Positions 62,898 to 64,000 of a DNA stretch of 64,000 nucleotides are shown piece after piece. Source of the stretch: Roseiarcus sp031367195 (GTDB taxonomy: Bacteria; Pseudomonadota; Alphaproteobacteria; Rhizobiales; Beijerinckiaceae); the NCBI GenBank assembly GCA_031367195.1, contig JANLPL010000013.1:6387-70386 (forward strand), given 5' to 3'. Made by a program: the position numbers and the translations under genes. The notes below the pieces were generated by a model. It saw only the letters and a program-made list of their open reading frames with translations. It was not told the origin of the DNA and ran no database searches. Position 1 is the stretch's first letter, and each line of letters opens with the position of its first letter.

Positions 62898-63190
62898 GCC
62901 CGGCCCTCGTTGGCCGCCAGCGCGGCGAGTTTGGCCGTGTCGTATTCGGCCTCTAACCGGTCGGCGGCGGCCTGCGCTTCCGCTTCAAGATCGTCGCCGC
63001 ATTCAACCGGGTCGGCACGGCGCCAGTCGGCGAGATAGGCGTCGGCTTCGGAAGCGCCCGCGCGCATCGCGGCGGCGTCGATGGCGCGGATGAAGCGCTC
63101 GGACAACCCGCGCTTGGCGCACTTGCGGCCGGCCTTGACGATCACCTGGGAGGGAATGTCGCGCCAATACAGCACGATCAGGCTGGCCAA
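62894..63190 (-). CDS. Virulence_fact (PF13769-type) small protein of the corrinoid cluster
   Basis: This 98-residue protein starts at TTG (MASLIVLYWRDIPSQVIVKA) and continues GRKCAKRGLSERFIRAIDAA, AMRAGASEADAYLADWRR and ECGDDLEAEAQAAADRLEAE. The name is historical; the family occurs with corrinoid methyltransferase genes. Its stop overlaps the ASKHA start and its start overlaps the DUF1638 stop, so it is translated in a coupled chain. Role unknown. Confidence 0.87.
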   Translation of the reverse strand: MASLIVLYWRDIPSQVIVKAGRKCAKRGLSERFIRAIDAAAMRAGASEADAYLADWRRADPVECGDDLEAEAQAAADRLEAEYDTAKLAALAANEGRA

Positions 63191-63831
63191 TTCTGCGCCC
63201 TTTCGCTCAGGAAATTCTCAAGCCCGCCCAGGCCGGTGAAGCGGCGCTCATAGGCGAGGCCGAGCCGTGCGGCCGCGACCTGCGCCTTGGCGTCGGCTTG
63301 CGGATCGTCGGTCTGCGCGAGATAGACCAGCTTGCGGTAATGGCGGAAATAGCTGTCGCGCAATTCGGGGTGACGGTCGAGGCCGAGGCCCTTGAAGACC
63401 AGCGTCTCGAAATGGCGGGCGAGGAAATCGGTGAGGAAGAAGGTGCCGAGTTCGTCCTCCACCATCGCGTCATAGGCCGCCGCGCCGGCGAAGAACGAAT
63501 AGCAATGCGGGCCGTCGATGCGCGCGACGCCCTCCTCGGCCAGCACCCGGTCCAACTCGCCGCCCGTGCCGCAATCGCCGTAGAGGCAGAGAATTTCGTC
63601 GTAGTCGGCGCGATGGCGGCGGATTTTGGCTCGCACGGCTTCGGGGATTCTTGCGGGGCGATTGTGCAGCAGCGCGGGCAGGCAGGTCACATCGAAGGCG
63701 CCGAGCGGGCCGTCGCGCAGGGACAGAATTTCGCGCGCGAGCGCGCCGCAGGCGATCACGAGCACACGCCGCGCGCCGCCGCGGCCGGGCACAAAGCGCT
63801 CCTCCTCCGTCTCGTCGGGCGCCGCGTTCAA
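63178..63831 (-). CDS. DUF1638 protein of the corrinoid cluster
   Basis: This protein has 217 residues from a TTG at 63831 that overlaps the previous stop (TTGA); a GTG at 63792 is an alternative. The DUF1638 features are RRVLVIACGALAREILSLRD, TCLPALLHNRPARIPEAVRA, YDEILCLYGDCGTGGELDRV, RIDGPHCYSFFAGAAAYDAM and LGTFFLTDFLARHFETLVFK. Conserved Cys (CG, GDCGTG, HCY) may bind metal. DUF1638 genes commonly accompany methyltransferase/corrinoid genes; biochemical role unknown. Confidence 0.88.
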   Translation of the reverse strand: MNAAPDETEEERFVPGRGGARRVLVIACGALAREILSLRDGPLGAFDVTCLPALLHNRPARIPEAVRAKIRRHRADYDEILCLYGDCGTGGELDRVLAEEGVARIDGPHCYSFFAGAAAYDAMVEDELGTFFLTDFLARHFETLVFKGLGLDRHPELRDSYFRHYRKLVYLAQTDDPQADAKAQVAAARLGLAYERRFTGLGGLENFLSERAQNWPA

Positions 63832-64000
63832 ACCGCGTGCGCCGAGCCCTGCCGACGCGACAGCAGCGCCCGGGCGGTCTCCACCGCCACCGCCGCGTCG
63901 CGGCAATAGGCGTCGGCGCCGACGGCTTCGGCGAAAGCCTCATTCAGCGGCGCGCCGCCGACCAGCACGATATAGTCGTTGCGGATGCCCTTTGCCTTCA
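63828..64000 (-). CDS. Corrinoid (B12-binding) protein, 5' end outside window
   Basis: Only the last ~57 codons are visible: KGIRNDYIVLVGGAPLNEAF, then AEAVGADAYCRDAAVAVETA and a basic tail RRQGSAHAV. The V-G-G-A-P-x-[NT]...GADAY pattern is the end of the MtbC/MtaC-type cobalamin-binding domain, which shuttles methyl groups. The start lies beyond the right edge. Stop overlaps the DUF1638 start. Confidence 0.85.
   Translation of the reverse strand, partial: KAKGIRNDYIVLVGGAPLNEAFAEAVGADAYCRDAAVAVETARALLSRRQGSAHAV

Overview
The window reads as the chromosome of a GC-rich alphaproteobacterium, most likely Hyphomicrobiales and perhaps near Beijerinckiaceae/Methylocystaceae. The basis is codon use, CtrA-clade-type genes (MmcB, a DUF4159/VWA membrane cluster, DUF2239), the order rplU-rpmA-GNAT-obgE, and a typical alphaproteobacterial elongator tRNA-Met. 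The species cannot be fixed from the sequence alone. Most of the window is tightly packed housekeeping DNA with many 4-base start/stop overlaps. There is no phage, no CRISPR array and no rRNA.

Layout. 1-8.7 kb: a membrane VWA/DUF4159 pair, tRNA-Met, an IS256 transposase scrap, mutL, lapA-like, an ornithine-cyclodeaminase homologue and a Gfo/Idh oxidoreductase. 8.9-19 kb: the accessory part. A minus-strand pair holds a 2180-residue Thr/Ser-rich repeat protein followed by a TPR/OGT-type glycosyltransferase. It is flanked by an unusually AT-rich spacer and a decayed IS66 transposase. 19-31.6 kb: DUF167, slipin, xerD and a 47-residue gene, then a divergent two-gene unit (small possible winged-helix protein plus a 1056-residue double ATPase), 3-hydroxyacyl-CoA dehydrogenase, GIY-YIG, DUF2239, zinc protease, pth-rplY, a GT61 enzyme and dgoA. 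31.8-42.4 kb: topA, a complete dppABCDF-like peptide transporter operon ending in a GMC oxidoreductase, and mmcB. 42.4-51.4 kb: rplU-rpmA, GNAT-obgE, an orphan LivF-like ATPase with a CoA ligase, an SDR, ccmCDG and a YegD-like Hsp70. 51.4-64 kb: a secreted protease, zapE, a sulfotransferase, an RHH regulator, a Tat-exported GMC dehydrogenase pair, pyrE, pdxJ-acpS-tag-HD, a phosphatase, and a minus-strand corrinoid (B12) methyl-transfer cluster running off the right edge.

Most interesting region. The giant protein is built from an 8-residue unit, roughly L-[TS]-[TS]-[TS]-Q-[LIV]-x-[AGS]. The units are arranged in eighteen super-repeats of 109 residues each with no length change (167 + 18 x 109 + 51 = 2180). 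Part of the array shows a still higher 218-residue period. The next gene on the same strand encodes an O-GlcNAc-transferase-type enzyme, which suggests a dedicated glycosyltransferase and its Thr/Ser-rich substrate. The second candidate system is the xerD-divergent pair at 21.5-25.2 kb, whose second ATPase domain has lost its P-loop lysine.
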